A DNA stretch of 64,000 nucleotides from Corynebacterium sp. p3-SID1056 (GCF_025152525.1 NZ_JALXXL010000001.1:333534-397533); one strand, 5' to 3'. Counted from the stretch's first letter, positions 44,213 through 52,580 are shown. Numbers and translations are program-made. Notes: generated from the sequence alone by a model not told the origin.

Positions 44213-44665
44213 CTACGCCGTAGATGCGGACTGGACGGCACTGTAGAAGTCTTGCATGACTTCTTCATTGATCGTGCTCGTGGAGGGCTCGCCGTCAGCG
44301 ATGCCCTCTCGCGCTTCCCGCCAAGGCCGCTCGCTGTGCGCGAGGTCGCTCAACTGCTGGCCACTGAGGTGCCCGTACGCCTCTAGGACCACATCGATGG
44401 TTTCTTTCTCAGCGTCAGTGAGGTTGCCGGAGTCACCGGGGAACATCGCAAGCTCTGCAGTGAATTTCCCGCGGTGATGATCGTAAAGTTCCCGCACGAT
44501 TGGCCCATTGGCCCAAGCTTCTATGCGCGCGTGGAATAGCGGTTTTTCATCCCACACCAAGTTCCACGCTTGAGCGTAGTAGACCAGCTTCTGCAACTTC
44601 ATAGTGCTGACACTCCCCGATTGCCGTTCAAGAATGTAGCGCGCCACGTCATTTACTTGGGCCAT
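44213..44665 (-). CDS. DUF4065 (Panacea) antitoxin-like protein
   Basis: A 150-residue protein with the DUF4065/Panacea core: MKLQKLVYYAQAWNLVWDEKPLF, EAWANGPIVRELYDHH and a C-terminal TINEEVMQDFY. Panacea proteins neutralise many unrelated toxins and are usually the first gene of the pair. A GGGAGGAG ribosome-binding site lies 5 nt before ATG 44665. Together with the next gene it forms a complete TA module. Confidence 0.85.
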   Translation of the reverse strand: MAQVNDVARYILERQSGSVSTMKLQKLVYYAQAWNLVWDEKPLFHARIEAWANGPIVRELYDHHRGKFTAELAMFPGDSGNLTDAEKETIDVVLEAYGHLSGQQLSDLAHSERPWREAREGIADGEPSTSTINEEVMQDFYSAVQSASTA

Positions 44666-44704
44666 AACATCTCCTCCCGCATACCCCCTGGATGTAAAAA
44701 CACT

Positions 44705-45511
44705 CTAACCCATCAGCGCGTCCCACACGGAAGTGTTCGTCTCCTGCCACAGCGGCTTCGCCCACTCGCCGAACTCGCGGTCCGTCAGCGCCACCATCGC
44801 CTGCCCGTCGGTCACCCACAGGTAGGTTCCCGCCATGCCGAAGTGCCCGACCGTGTCCGCGGGCATCCCGTCGCCCGTCCAGTGCGGCGCCTTCCCGCCT
44901 TTAATCTCAAACCCGAGGCCCCACGGGCAGGGCTTCTGCATTCCATACCCAGGCACAACGCCGCGCAGGTCCCCAAATTGATTCGAAAACGCCTCGCGCA
45001 GCGTCTCTTTAGCCAAAAGCTGCGGCTCCAGCAGCTCCCCAGCAAACAGCGCCAGATCGCTTATCGACGCCCGCCCGCCATGGCCCGCCGACCCATAGAC
45101 CTCCGCCGTACGCATTCCCAGCGGCTCGAAGACCCCTTCACGCATGTACTCACCGAAGCTGATCCCGGTTTCCTCTTCCAGGAAGTCCGCCAAGATCTCG
45201 TAGCCAGCGGATGAGTAGATGCGCCGCTCGCCCACCGGCTTTTGCAACTCGCGCGTATCAAAGCCGACACCACCGGCGTGCGCGAGCAGGTGCCGCACCG
45301 TCGCCCCCTCGGGCCCGCAGGGGGTGTCCAGCTCGAAAGCCCCCTCCTCCACCGCAAGTAGGAAACCGTAGGCCGAGAGCAACTTAGTCACGCTGGCCAG
45401 CTCGTAGACGCGCTCGGCATCGCCGTACGTGCCGGTGTGCGTGCCAATCAGCGCGGCGCTGACGTTATCGGCGGGCCAGGAATCCAAGTACGGGGCTAAA
45501 TCGACGTGCAT
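44705..45511 (-). CDS. Serine hydrolase (beta-lactamase/class C-like)
   Basis: A 268-residue protein of the penicillin-binding/beta-lactamase superfamily. S40 and K43 in LASVTKLLSA form the SxxK motif; the YxN-like motif is YSSAGYEIL with serine in the third position instead of asparagine; a late HFGMAGTYLWV stands in for the KTG region. There is no signal peptide, so it likely acts in the cytosol on esters or peptides. ATG 45511 is preferred over the 9-residue extension. Divergent from abgT-like gene. Confidence 0.78.
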   Translation of the reverse strand: MHVDLAPYLDSWPADNVSAALIGTHTGTYGDAERVYELASVTKLLSAYGFLLAVEEGAFELDTPCGPEGATVRHLLAHAGGVGFDTRELQKPVGERRIYSSAGYEILADFLEEETGISFGEYMREGVFEPLGMRTAEVYGSAGHGGRASISDLALFAGELLEPQLLAKETLREAFSNQFGDLRGVVPGYGMQKPCPWGLGFEIKGGKAPHWTGDGMPADTVGHFGMAGTYLWVTDGQAMVALTDREFGEWAKPLWQETNTSVWDALMG

Positions 45512-45550
45512 GAGCCTCAAGCCTACCAATGTGTACACGACACCAGGTTT

Positions 45551-45568
45551 GTGTAAGCTGTCTTACAC
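45551..45568. promoter_or_regulatory. Perfect 18-bp inverted repeat, likely operator
   Basis: GTGTAAG-CTGT-CTTACAC, a perfect 7-4-7 palindrome in the 167 bp between the divergent serine hydrolase and AbgT-type genes. A candidate -10 (TAAGCT) of the AbgT gene lies inside it, so bound protein would block that promoter. The form is typical of TetR/MarR-type operators. Confidence 0.55.
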
Positions 45569-45678
45569 CTGAGCGCCGCAAGGGGCGCGGGTCACCGGCC
45601 GAACGGCCTTCACAACTGCACGCAGCCTGCCCTTTTTCCAAAAAGCGCGGGCCCCAACGAGCACGAGAGGGAGAATCG

Positions 45679-47436
45679 ATGACCGGTTCCTCTAAAGTTT
45701 CGCCCGGATCGACGGGCACGAAAGACAGGCCCGCGGGCCGCGACGACCACGACGCGCGCGAAGCACACGCCGACGGCGAGGGCGCAGGTTTCCTCGGCTT
45801 CATCGAACGGGTGGGCAACAAGCTGCCAGATCCTTTCTGGCTCTTTGTCATCCTCGCCGGCGTCGTCGCCGTGACCTCGTGGATCGGCCACAAGATCGGC
45901 ATGAGCGCGGTCGACCCCGGCACCGGCGAGACCATCGAGGTGGAATCGCTGCTCACCGGCGAGAACATCTCGCGGATGGTCACCGACGCGGTGGAGAACT
46001 TCATCGCCTTCCCGCCGCTGGGCGTGGTGCTCTCGGTGATGCTGGGCGTGGCCGTGGCGGAGCAGACCGGCTTCCTCGGTGCCCTGGTGCGCGCGATGGT
46101 GGCTAAGGTCGGCCCCGGCATGCTCACCTTCATGGTGGCGCTGGCCGGTGTGACCGGCTCGGTGGCCTCGGACGCGATCTACGTGATCATCATCCCACTC
46201 GGTGCGCTCGCCTTCCACGCGGTGGGGCGCTCCCCGATCGTGGGCGCGATGGTGGCGTTCGCGGCGTCGTCGGCAGGCTTTAATGCCTCGCTGATCCTCA
46301 ACATCACCGACCTGCTGCTCGCCGGTATTTCCACATCGGCGGCGAACATTGTCGACGAGGCCTACGAGGTCTCCCCGCTGGCCAACATCTACTTCGTCAT
46401 TCCGTCGGCAATCGTGCTCGCGCTGGTGATCACCGCGGTGACCGAGCTTTTCGTGGATAAGAAAGCACAGGCGCTGGTCAACCACGATCACATCAAGACC
46501 GAGGAGCTCTCCTTTGACAAGATCGAGAGCCGCGAGCACGCCAAGGCGCTCAAAGAAGCTGAGTCCGGCGACCCGCTCGTCGAGGAAGCCGCCGGCAAGT
46601 CCAACGAGACCCCGGAGCCGGAGTACGAGCGCCAAGAGGGCGAGCTGACCGAGGAGCAGCTCAAGCTCTCGCCCATCGAGTGGAAGGGCATGCTGTGGTC
46701 CACCGTCGCGCTGGTGCTGTTCCTCATCGCCTACTTCGTGCTGCTGTTCGTCCCGGCCTCGCCCTTCGCGCGACCCGAGGAAGGCTTCATGGAGTCCCCG
46801 CTCATCCGCGCGATCGCCGTGCCGATTGCCCTGGCGTTCTTCCTCATGGGCCTGGTCTACGGCCTGATCGTGGGCACGATCACCTCCGCCGCGGACATCC
46901 CGGCGTTCATGGCGCGCGGCCTGCAGTCGCTGCTGCCGATGCTGGTGCTCTTCTTCGCCGTCTCCCAGTTCTTGGCCTGGTTTAGCTGGTCCAACCTGGG
47001 CGCCTGGACCGCAATTCACGGCGCGGAGCTGCTGCAGCGCTGGAACCTGCCGAATGTCCTGCTCTTCCTCGGCTTCGTGATCATGGTGGCCCTGATCAAC
47101 CTATTCATCACCTCCGGCTCCGCGCAGTGGGCGCTCATGGCCCCGGTGGTCGTCCCGATGATGATGTACGTGGGCATCGCCCCGGAGGTCACCCAGATGC
47201 TCTACCGCATCGGCGATTCCCCATCCAACATCATCACCCCGATGTCGCCGTACTTCGCGCTCGCCCTGACCTTCCTGCAGCGCTATTACAAGAAGGCCGG
47301 CGTGGGCACGCTCATGTCGCTTGCACTGCCGTACACCATCGCGATGATGGCGGGCTGGTTCATCTTCTTCCTCATCTGGTACTACGTAGGCATCCCGCTC
47401 GGCCCGGGCTCGCCGATGGACTACCAGGTGGGCTAG
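45679..47436 (+). CDS. AbgT-family transporter
   Basis: A 585-residue membrane protein with about twelve helices. LPDPFWLFVILAGVVA at the first helix and the SPSNIITPMSPYFAL motif near the end are hallmarks of AbgT transporters (p-aminobenzoyl-glutamate uptake or sulfonamide/antimetabolite efflux). A charged cytosolic loop of about 75 residues (Lys/Glu-rich) divides the protein. ATG 45679 has GAGAGGGAG upstream. The 5' leader of about 110 nt has two strong hairpins, GCGCC-GCAA-GGCGC-like and GGCCG-AA-CGGCC, suggesting post-transcriptional control. A terminator follows. Confidence 0.88.
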   Translation: MTGSSKVSPGSTGTKDRPAGRDDHDAREAHADGEGAGFLGFIERVGNKLPDPFWLFVILAGVVAVTSWIGHKIGMSAVDPGTGETIEVESLLTGENISRMVTDAVENFIAFPPLGVVLSVMLGVAVAEQTGFLGALVRAMVAKVGPGMLTFMVALAGVTGSVASDAIYVIIIPLGALAFHAVGRSPIVGAMVAFAASSAGFNASLILNITDLLLAGISTSAANIVDEAYEVSPLANIYFVIPSAIVLALVITAVTELFVDKKAQALVNHDHIKTEELSFDKIESREHAKALKEAESGDPLVEEAAGKSNETPEPEYERQEGELTEEQLKLSPIEWKGMLWSTVALVLFLIAYFVLLFVPASPFARPEEGFMESPLIRAIAVPIALAFFLMGLVYGLIVGTITSAADIPAFMARGLQSLLPMLVLFFAVSQFLAWFSWSNLGAWTAIHGAELLQRWNLPNVLLFLGFVIMVALINLFITSGSAQWALMAPVVVPMMMYVGIAPEVTQMLYRIGDSPSNIITPMSPYFALALTFLQRYYKKAGVGTLMSLALPYTIAMMAGWFIFFLIWYYVGIPLGPGSPMDYQVG

Positions 47437-47460
47437 CTCCCGCTTCTCGACGCCCCCTTC

Positions 47461-47512
47461 ACCCCGGCCCCGCCTCCTACCCCAAGGAGCGCGGGGCCGG
47501 GGTCTTTTTGGC
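47461..47512 (+). terminator. Rho-independent terminator of the AbgT gene
   Basis: Stem ACCCCGGCCCCGC / GCGGGGCCGGGGT around a 17-nt loop, followed by CTTTTT. Confidence 0.85.
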
Positions 47513-47609
47513 AGGGCCCACCGCTGAGTTTGCGATTTAAAATGTTGCACAGGTGTCATGCAGAGGTTTTAATAGGGACGTCCAGTTTCCCGTCATTGAG
47601 AGATTTTTC

Positions 47610-48197
47610 ATGAATAACTTCAAAGACATCAACAAGCTCCTGAGCAATGTTGAAGCCCTCATCCCTCAGATCGTCGGTGCGATCGTCGCACTGACCGCGC
47701 TGATCGGCACCGTCGCCGGCCTGGCGCAGAACGGCAGCAGCGTCAACCCCGGCAACGGCGACTCTGGAGTCGTCGCGCCCTCCGACCCGAAGCTGGCACA
47801 GGAAAAGCTGCTCATCCCAGGCAGCAGGGACGCCATCACATACAACCACGTCGACTACGGCGTCGAGGTCAAGGTGGGCGACAAGGTCTACACCGACTCC
47901 GCTCGTAACGGCCAGTGCCACGGGTACAGCGGGTGCTACGTGGAGCGCGAGCTGAACAGCGAATTCCGAAAGGCCACCTTCACCGCGGTGTGGGACGAGA
48001 ACGTCGTGAACAACACGTCGGACGAGGGCGAGATCAAGGTCTACGTCAACGGCAACCTCAACCAGAGCAAGATTGTGAAGAAGGGCGAGGTCGTCAACTT
48101 CGAGGTGCCGGTCAGCAAAATTGACACCCTGAAGATCCAGTTCCCGAAGCGGGACGGGCAGGGTCTCTCGATCATCAACGGTGTGCTGTACCGCTAA
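47610..48197 (+). CDS. Secreted/anchored hypothetical with NPCBM-like domain
   Basis: A 195-residue protein with an N-terminal hydrophobic helix (about residues 16-38), a short Gly/Ser/Asn linker and a beta-sandwich-like domain: GVEVKVGDKVYTDS, FTAVWDENVV, IKVYVNGNLNQSK, VSKIDTLKIQF. The order resembles NPCBM/NEW2 carbohydrate-binding-like modules. Two cysteines in GQCHGYSGCYV may pair. ATG 47610 is chosen; upstream GAGAG is a weak ribosome-binding site. A terminator follows. Confidence 0.6.
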   Translation: MNNFKDINKLLSNVEALIPQIVGAIVALTALIGTVAGLAQNGSSVNPGNGDSGVVAPSDPKLAQEKLLIPGSRDAITYNHVDYGVEVKVGDKVYTDSARNGQCHGYSGCYVERELNSEFRKATFTAVWDENVVNNTSDEGEIKVYVNGNLNQSKIVKKGEVVNFEVPVSKIDTLKIQFPKRDGQGLSIINGVLYR

Positions 48198-48216
48198 AAC
48201 TCACCAGCACCAATGA

Positions 48217-48256
48217 AGCGGGCGGGGTCTGGAAACCGGACCCCGCCCGCTTTTTG
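48217..48256 (+). terminator. Rho-independent terminator
   Basis: Stem AGCGGGCGGGGTC / GACCCCGCCCGCT with an 8-9-nt loop, then TTTTTG. It serves the preceding plus-strand gene and may also work for the convergent lipoprotein gene. Confidence 0.85.
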
Positions 48257-48269
48257 TTTGCGCCGGCCG

Positions 48270-49133
48270 CTACCACTCGCTCACGTCTAACTCTTCATCC
48301 ACCGGTGCGTCATACGCATCGCCAGCTTCCTGCTCCGCGATCATTGACTCTTGCACCGGCCACATCTGCGACGCACACTGCTGCGTCCAGCCGCTCGTGC
48401 CATCGGTAAAGAACGTCGTCCCCGTTTCGTGAATACTCGGGTCCCCACACGAGGCGATCTGTTTGTCCATCACGTGCGGTGCCTCCTGTCCGGGTGCCTC
48501 GGTAAAGCCGATCACGGGCTCCGCCTCCGCCGGCGGCGCCTCCGACAGCGTTTGCTCCGTCACCGCGCTCGGCTGGGTTTCCGGCGCAGATGCGGAAGTT
48601 TCCGCGGCCTCCACCTTCGCCAGGTCGAACTTCGCGTCCGCGATCCCCAGGGTCACCGCAGCTTCCGGGACCACAAACGCCCCGTGCACGCGTACCTTCT
48701 CTCCCGCCGCAGCGCCGGTCCACCACGGCTCGTACCCCGAAGGTCGCTCGCCCGCATCCGCGGGCTTGCCCGAATTCTTGAAGTTCTCCTTATCCCACAC
48801 CACCGGCGTATCAAGGTAGACCTCCCCCTCTTCGGCACTCAGTACGCCACGTACCTGCACGAGCGTCTCGCCCTCTGCAACGTCAGCCTCCCCACCGGCC
48901 GTGCACTGCCCGCCGAGCAGAATCTCCTCGACCTCGAGGCTGCCCTCGCACTCCCCACCATCGCAGACAACGGGCACGGTATCCCCTACCGCCGCGAACT
49001 CTGGCACCGAGGTTGTCGACGTCACCGTCGTCGACTTCGCCTCACCAGATCCGGTCTCAGCACCCGAACATCCCGCAAGCGCCAGCACGCACGCCGCGCC
49101 GAGCACTACCACCACACGATTCACTTTGAACAC
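48270..49133 (-). CDS. Secreted lipoprotein, unknown function
   Basis: A 287-residue protein with a lipoprotein signal peptide: hydrophobic core then LALAGC, the lipobox cysteine at C22. The mature part is acidic, Ala/Ser/Thr/Glu-rich, with several cysteines (VVCDGGECEGSL, ASCGDPSIH, TQQCASQMW). No family recognised. ATG 49133 has the typical charged start MFKVNR. Confidence 0.7.
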   Translation of the reverse strand: MFKVNRVVVVLGAACVLALAGCSGAETGSGEAKSTTVTSTTSVPEFAAVGDTVPVVCDGGECEGSLEVEEILLGGQCTAGGEADVAEGETLVQVRGVLSAEEGEVYLDTPVVWDKENFKNSGKPADAGERPSGYEPWWTGAAAGEKVRVHGAFVVPEAAVTLGIADAKFDLAKVEAAETSASAPETQPSAVTEQTLSEAPPAEAEPVIGFTEAPGQEAPHVMDKQIASCGDPSIHETGTTFFTDGTSGWTQQCASQMWPVQESMIAEQEAGDAYDAPVDEELDVSEW

Positions 49134-49185
49134 CTCTACACAGTGAGAAACAATGACACACTTCTCACTCTAATGGGCCGAACGA

Positions 49186-49449
49186 TCACCGCTCCGGAAA
49201 CAGCGCAATCCCCCACACGCCCACGACCACGGCAACCGCCACGAGCACCCACCACGCCACCCCGCGCGGCCGCGTAAGCCAGATGTCCGCCACCAGCCAC
49301 ACCAGGCTCGGCACGCCGAGTGCCAGCCCGAGAAACGTCAGCGCCCGCCAATCCGGCAGCTGCCCGGCACTGAGCAGCATCACCACGCCTAGCCCGAGCA
49401 GTCCCCCGGCGAGTGCGCGCGGGCGGGGCCATCCAACGGGAATAATCAT
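49186..49449 (-). CDS. Small membrane protein
   Basis: An 87-residue protein with about three helices (ALAGGLLGLGVVMLLSAG, LTFLGLALGVPSLVWLVA, VAWWVLVAVAVVVGVWGIAL). ATG 49449 is chosen, since the extension to 49497 overlaps the divergent synthase start. No family recognised. Lies 52 bp upstream of the lipoprotein gene in the same direction. Confidence 0.55.
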   Translation of the reverse strand: MIIPVGWPRPRALAGGLLGLGVVMLLSAGQLPDWRALTFLGLALGVPSLVWLVADIWLTRPRGVAWWVLVAVAVVVGVWGIALFPER

Positions 49450-49481
49450 GCGCCCGATGCTACCGGCCTGGCCGCGCACGA

Positions 49482-49487
49482 TACGCT
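49482..49487 (+). promoter_or_regulatory. -10 box for leaderless phytoene/squalene synthase
   Basis: TACGCT lies 8 nt before ATG 49496 without a ribosome-binding site. Confidence 0.45.
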
Positions 49488-49495
49488 TATGCACC

Positions 49496-50317
49496 ATGAC
49501 CGGCAGCTACCTGGATACCTACGACGCCGCCTGCGACCGCGCAGCCGCGCAGGTCATGGCGCACTACTCCACCAGCTTCTCGCTGGCGACCAAGTTGCTG
49601 CCCCAGCCGATGCGCACCGACATCCGCAACCTCTACGCCGTGGTCCGCATCGCCGACGAGATTGTCGACGGTGCCACCTCCCAAGCCAACGAGTGCCCCG
49701 CAACCGCCCTCAACGCCTACGAGGACGCCGTTGTCCACGCGCCCGCGCACCGTTTCCACACCGACCCGGTCCTCCACGCCTACGCCGCCACCGCCCGCAC
49801 CTGCCACTTCCCCGACGACGAGGTCCGCGCCTTCTTCGCTTCCATGCGCTCGGACCTTCCCGACCAGCCGGACCTGCCGCTTACCAACTACGTCTACGGC
49901 TCCGCCGAAGTCATCGGCATCCTCTGCCTGCGCGTGTTCTTCCGCGGCAACGACACCGCACTCACCCCGGACCTCGCCGACGGTGCCCGCGCGCTCGGCT
50001 CCGCCTTCCAAAAGATCAACTTCCTACGCGACCAAGCCGAGGACTCCGCCCTCGGCCGCAGCTACACCAACCGCGCTCAAAGCGACTACCCCGCCCACCC
50101 CTTCATCCCCGAAATCCGCACCGAACTGGCCCAGGCCAAACAACAGATCCCCAATTTACCGGCCCGGGTGCGCCCAGCGGTGCGGGCGGCGACCGCGATC
50201 TTCGAAGACCTCACCGACCGCATCGAAGCCACCCCACCGGAACAGCTTCACACCACACGCATCCGCGTGCCCAACCACCGCAAACTCGCGCTCGCAGCCC
50301 GTGCGTTACGCGCCTAG
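49496..50317 (+). CDS. Phytoene/squalene synthase family protein
   Basis: A 273-residue all-helical prenyl-coupling enzyme. Both aspartate-rich motifs are present: RIADEIVDGA (D54, D58) and FLRDQAED (D179, D183). The enzyme condenses two prenyl diphosphates head to head. No crtE, crtI or other carotenoid gene is in the window, so the product (phytoene, squalene or another C30/C40 hydrocarbon) cannot be settled. A leaderless -10 box precedes ATG 49496; the stop overlaps the convergent gene by 4 bp. Confidence 0.85.
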   Translation: MTGSYLDTYDAACDRAAAQVMAHYSTSFSLATKLLPQPMRTDIRNLYAVVRIADEIVDGATSQANECPATALNAYEDAVVHAPAHRFHTDPVLHAYAATARTCHFPDDEVRAFFASMRSDLPDQPDLPLTNYVYGSAEVIGILCLRVFFRGNDTALTPDLADGARALGSAFQKINFLRDQAEDSALGRSYTNRAQSDYPAHPFIPEIRTELAQAKQQIPNLPARVRPAVRAATAIFEDLTDRIEATPPEQLHTTRIRVPNHRKLALAARALRA

Positions 50318-50967
50318 CAGGTCAGCAGCTTGTCGGTGAACTGTGCCGGCGCGCCCTGACTCCGCAGCCGCGCAGTGTCGTAGCACTTGAACCCGGTATT
50401 CGTCTGTCCAGCCGGCTTCACCACTGCCCACTTGTCACCGTTGGCGCGGAACGCGACAATCCAGTCGGTCTGCTTCGCGCCGGCGACTGCCCACTTCCCG
50501 TCGCAGTACTCCACGCTCGTGCCCGAAGGGGTGGGCCACCCGGGCACAATCGCATCAAAGGCGCCCGGCTGGCACGACGCGCCCTTCACAGTCTTCTCCT
50601 TGCCCGCACTGAGCGCCGGGATCGCCAGCCCCGCAGCGCCCGCGAGCGCGCCGAGCTCGCCCAGCCCGGGCACCTGCGGTACCTCGAGTCCAGGCACGTC
50701 AATCAGGCCCTGGGAGACAGCGAAGTAGCTGCCCGCGCCCACCAGCGCCAGCACGCCGAGGCTAATGCCCACAATCGCGCCAGTGCTTAGCGACGACCCC
50801 TCGTCCCCCTCCTGGCCCTCATCCCCAGCCGAGCTACCAGAGCTGGTTTCCTGCTCAACGGCAGGGGCATCCTGTGCCTCCTCGGCGTAGGCGGGCATCA
50901 CGGAAGGGGTAACGGCGGTACAGGCGACGGCGGCGGCGACGCCCAGCGGCAGCAGTGTGGTTTTCAT
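50314..50967 (-). CDS. Secreted hypothetical with membrane segment
   Basis: A 217-residue protein with a signal peptide (cleavage likely after MPAYA), an acidic Glu/Ser/Gly stretch, a membrane helix (about residues 64-87) and a C-terminal domain with four cysteines (GASCQPG, VEYCDGKW, FKCYDTA, KLLTC) suggesting two disulfides. ATG 50967 has TAGGGT 7 nt upstream (leaderless). Its layout resembles the small secreted protein at 51968-52345, although sequence similarity is weak. Confidence 0.6.
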   Translation of the reverse strand: MKTTLLPLGVAAAVACTAVTPSVMPAYAEEAQDAPAVEQETSSGSSAGDEGQEGDEGSSLSTGAIVGISLGVLALVGAGSYFAVSQGLIDVPGLEVPQVPGLGELGALAGAAGLAIPALSAGKEKTVKGASCQPGAFDAIVPGWPTPSGTSVEYCDGKWAVAGAKQTDWIVAFRANGDKWAVVKPAGQTNTGFKCYDTARLRSQGAPAQFTDKLLTC

Positions 50968-50974
50968 GCCCACT

Positions 50975-50980
50975 ACCCTA
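50975..50980 (-). promoter_or_regulatory. -10 box for a leaderless start
   Basis: TAGGGT on the minus strand, 7 nt before ATG 50967, in the 10 bp between this gene and the next upstream one. Confidence 0.4.
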
Positions 50981-51913
50981 CCCGCGGTTTTCCTCCTGCG
51001 CTTGCGTCGCAGCAGCAACGGCTTGGGCGGTGGCAAGGTCTTGCCATGGCATGCCAACGGTCTTGCACACCACGCGTCGATCGTCGGCAAGCTTCACCTC
51101 ACCACGCACAACCTGAGCCATAGTGACTAGCTCCTCGCGTGTCACAGTGCCCTCCTCGGTGGCGAGCACCACGTCGCCGCCTTCGCGGTAGGCCACCGTG
51201 GGGTCCTCGACGATCACTTGCGCGCCGTCGAAGACGTCGGCGGCGAGCTCCCGGGTATCGGCGGTGTGCGCGCCCACCGCGAGCACGATCACGCGCTCGC
51301 CAAGGTCTTCAGAGTGCAGGATCGGCGTGGTGGCCGTCGTGGCGGTAACCACCAGACCGGCGCGCAACACCGCCTCCTTGGCCGCGTCACTTCCGGACTC
51401 GACCCATTCGTAGGCAAAGTCCTCCGGCTCGGTACGCGAGACGAACGTAATGCGCGGCTCGCGGACGCCGTCGAGCGCGCTTTCAAGCGTCGCCGCGTGC
51501 CCGAGCCCCTGTGCCCCGGTGCCGAAGATCGCCACGTCGAGTGGCTCGTTGGAGGCGGTCAGCAGGTCGAGCACCGCGGCGACGGAGACGGCCGGGGTGC
51601 GCAGGGCGGTCAGCGACGTGGCGTCAATAAGCGTGTGCGGCGTGAGCGTTTTCGCGCCCATGAGTAGGTAGGAACCCTGCACGAGCGGGACATCTTCTGT
51701 GGAGCCCGTCGGCTGGATGCCGAGAATCTTTACCCCCACTGCACTGTCCGTTGCCGACGGCATGAGGTGCATCTCGCCGTGCGGGAGCGGCACCTTCTCG
51801 CGCAGTGGATCGGTCGCGGGGTCGAAGCCGTCTGCGAGTGTGTCCCGCAGAGCGGCGACCGCAGCGGCCGGGGTGAGTGTGGCAAGGACCTGATCGTGGC
51901 TAATGAAACGCAT
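50978..51913 (-). CDS. Ornithine cyclodeaminase/mu-crystallin family protein
   Basis: A 311-residue NAD(P)-dependent enzyme. The Rossmann motif GTGAQGLGHAATL is present, with the family's LIDATSLTALRTPAVSVAA in front of it. Members act as ornithine cyclodeaminase, ketimine reductase or alanine dehydrogenase, so the substrate is open. TAGGGT lies 6 nt before ATG 51913 (leaderless). Confidence 0.85.
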   Translation of the reverse strand: MRFISHDQVLATLTPAAAVAALRDTLADGFDPATDPLREKVPLPHGEMHLMPSATDSAVGVKILGIQPTGSTEDVPLVQGSYLLMGAKTLTPHTLIDATSLTALRTPAVSVAAVLDLLTASNEPLDVAIFGTGAQGLGHAATLESALDGVREPRITFVSRTEPEDFAYEWVESGSDAAKEAVLRAGLVVTATTATTPILHSEDLGERVIVLAVGAHTADTRELAADVFDGAQVIVEDPTVAYREGGDVVLATEEGTVTREELVTMAQVVRGEVKLADDRRVVCKTVGMPWQDLATAQAVAAATQAQEENRG

Positions 51914-51967
51914 GGCCCCACCCTACGTGGCGTAGAGCGGGGTCGACACGGAAGGAAGATCTTGGCT

Positions 51968-52345
51968 TTACCTGCGGTGTTGCGGAGCAGGATCGGGGAT
52001 GACACCGGGCAGCGGGTTCGGCACCATTCCCTGCAACACCATATAGTATCCCGTCGACCCGAGCGCGAAAGTACCCAGAAGTACGGTCATAATAATATCG
52101 AAGCGACTGGCATTCTTCACCACAGCGAAGAAGCTACCTGCAGCAACAGCATCGTCGAAGCTGGAACCAACAGCACGCTCATAGCTGTTCTTCACAGAGC
52201 TCATCGAGTTCACTACTACGGATGCGTCGCGTTGTACGGCTTCAAAATTGTTGGGATACGGACTCGCGGCATGCGCAGGGATTGGAGAGAAAGCGGCAGT
52301 GGCCACGGCAAATACGGTGGCGGCCGCGATGGTACGATTTTGCAT
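51968..52345 (-). CDS. Small secreted protein
   Basis: A 125-residue protein with a signal peptide (likely cleavage after PAHA), a helical middle and a hydrophobic helix near the C-terminus (about residues 84-106). TACTGT lies 7 nt before ATG 52345, fitting a leaderless mRNA. No family recognised. Confidence 0.55.
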   Translation of the reverse strand: MQNRTIAAATVFAVATAAFSPIPAHAASPYPNNFEAVQRDASVVVNSMSSVKNSYERAVGSSFDDAVAAGSFFAVVKNASRFDIIMTVLLGTFALGSTGYYMVLQGMVPNPLPGVIPDPAPQHRR

Positions 52346-52493
52346 GCCACATACAGTAACACTATTTCGTATCGTTTGCCCAATTTACCCACCTTTACCA
52401 GGCGATTTGGTTCTTTTTAGAGAATGAGACAAAATAAGTACTCGTTGCACAGAGCGCGGCGGAAACGCGGCAGGAAGGCAACGAAGTGAATAT

Positions 52494-52566
52494 TCCTCCA
52501 TAGCTCAGTTGGCAGAGCATTCGACTGTTAATCGAAGGGTCACTGGTTCGAGCCCAGTTGGAGGAG
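52494..52566 (+). tRNA. tRNA-Asn (anticodon GTT), copy 1
   Basis: Acceptor TCCTCCA pairs with TGGAGGA; D arm TAGCTCAGTTGGCAGAGC; anticodon arm TCGAC-TGTTAAT-CGA context with GTT; T arm CACTGGTTCGAGCCCAGT. No CCA encoded. The 73-nt gene is identical to the copy at 63597-63669. Confidence 0.96.
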
Positions 52567-52580
52567 CTGTACTTGTAAGG

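Noticed and set aside
45610..47019. 469-codon minus-strand frame opposite the AbgT gene
   Set aside because: His/Gln/Glu/Arg-rich antisense translation without recognisable structure.
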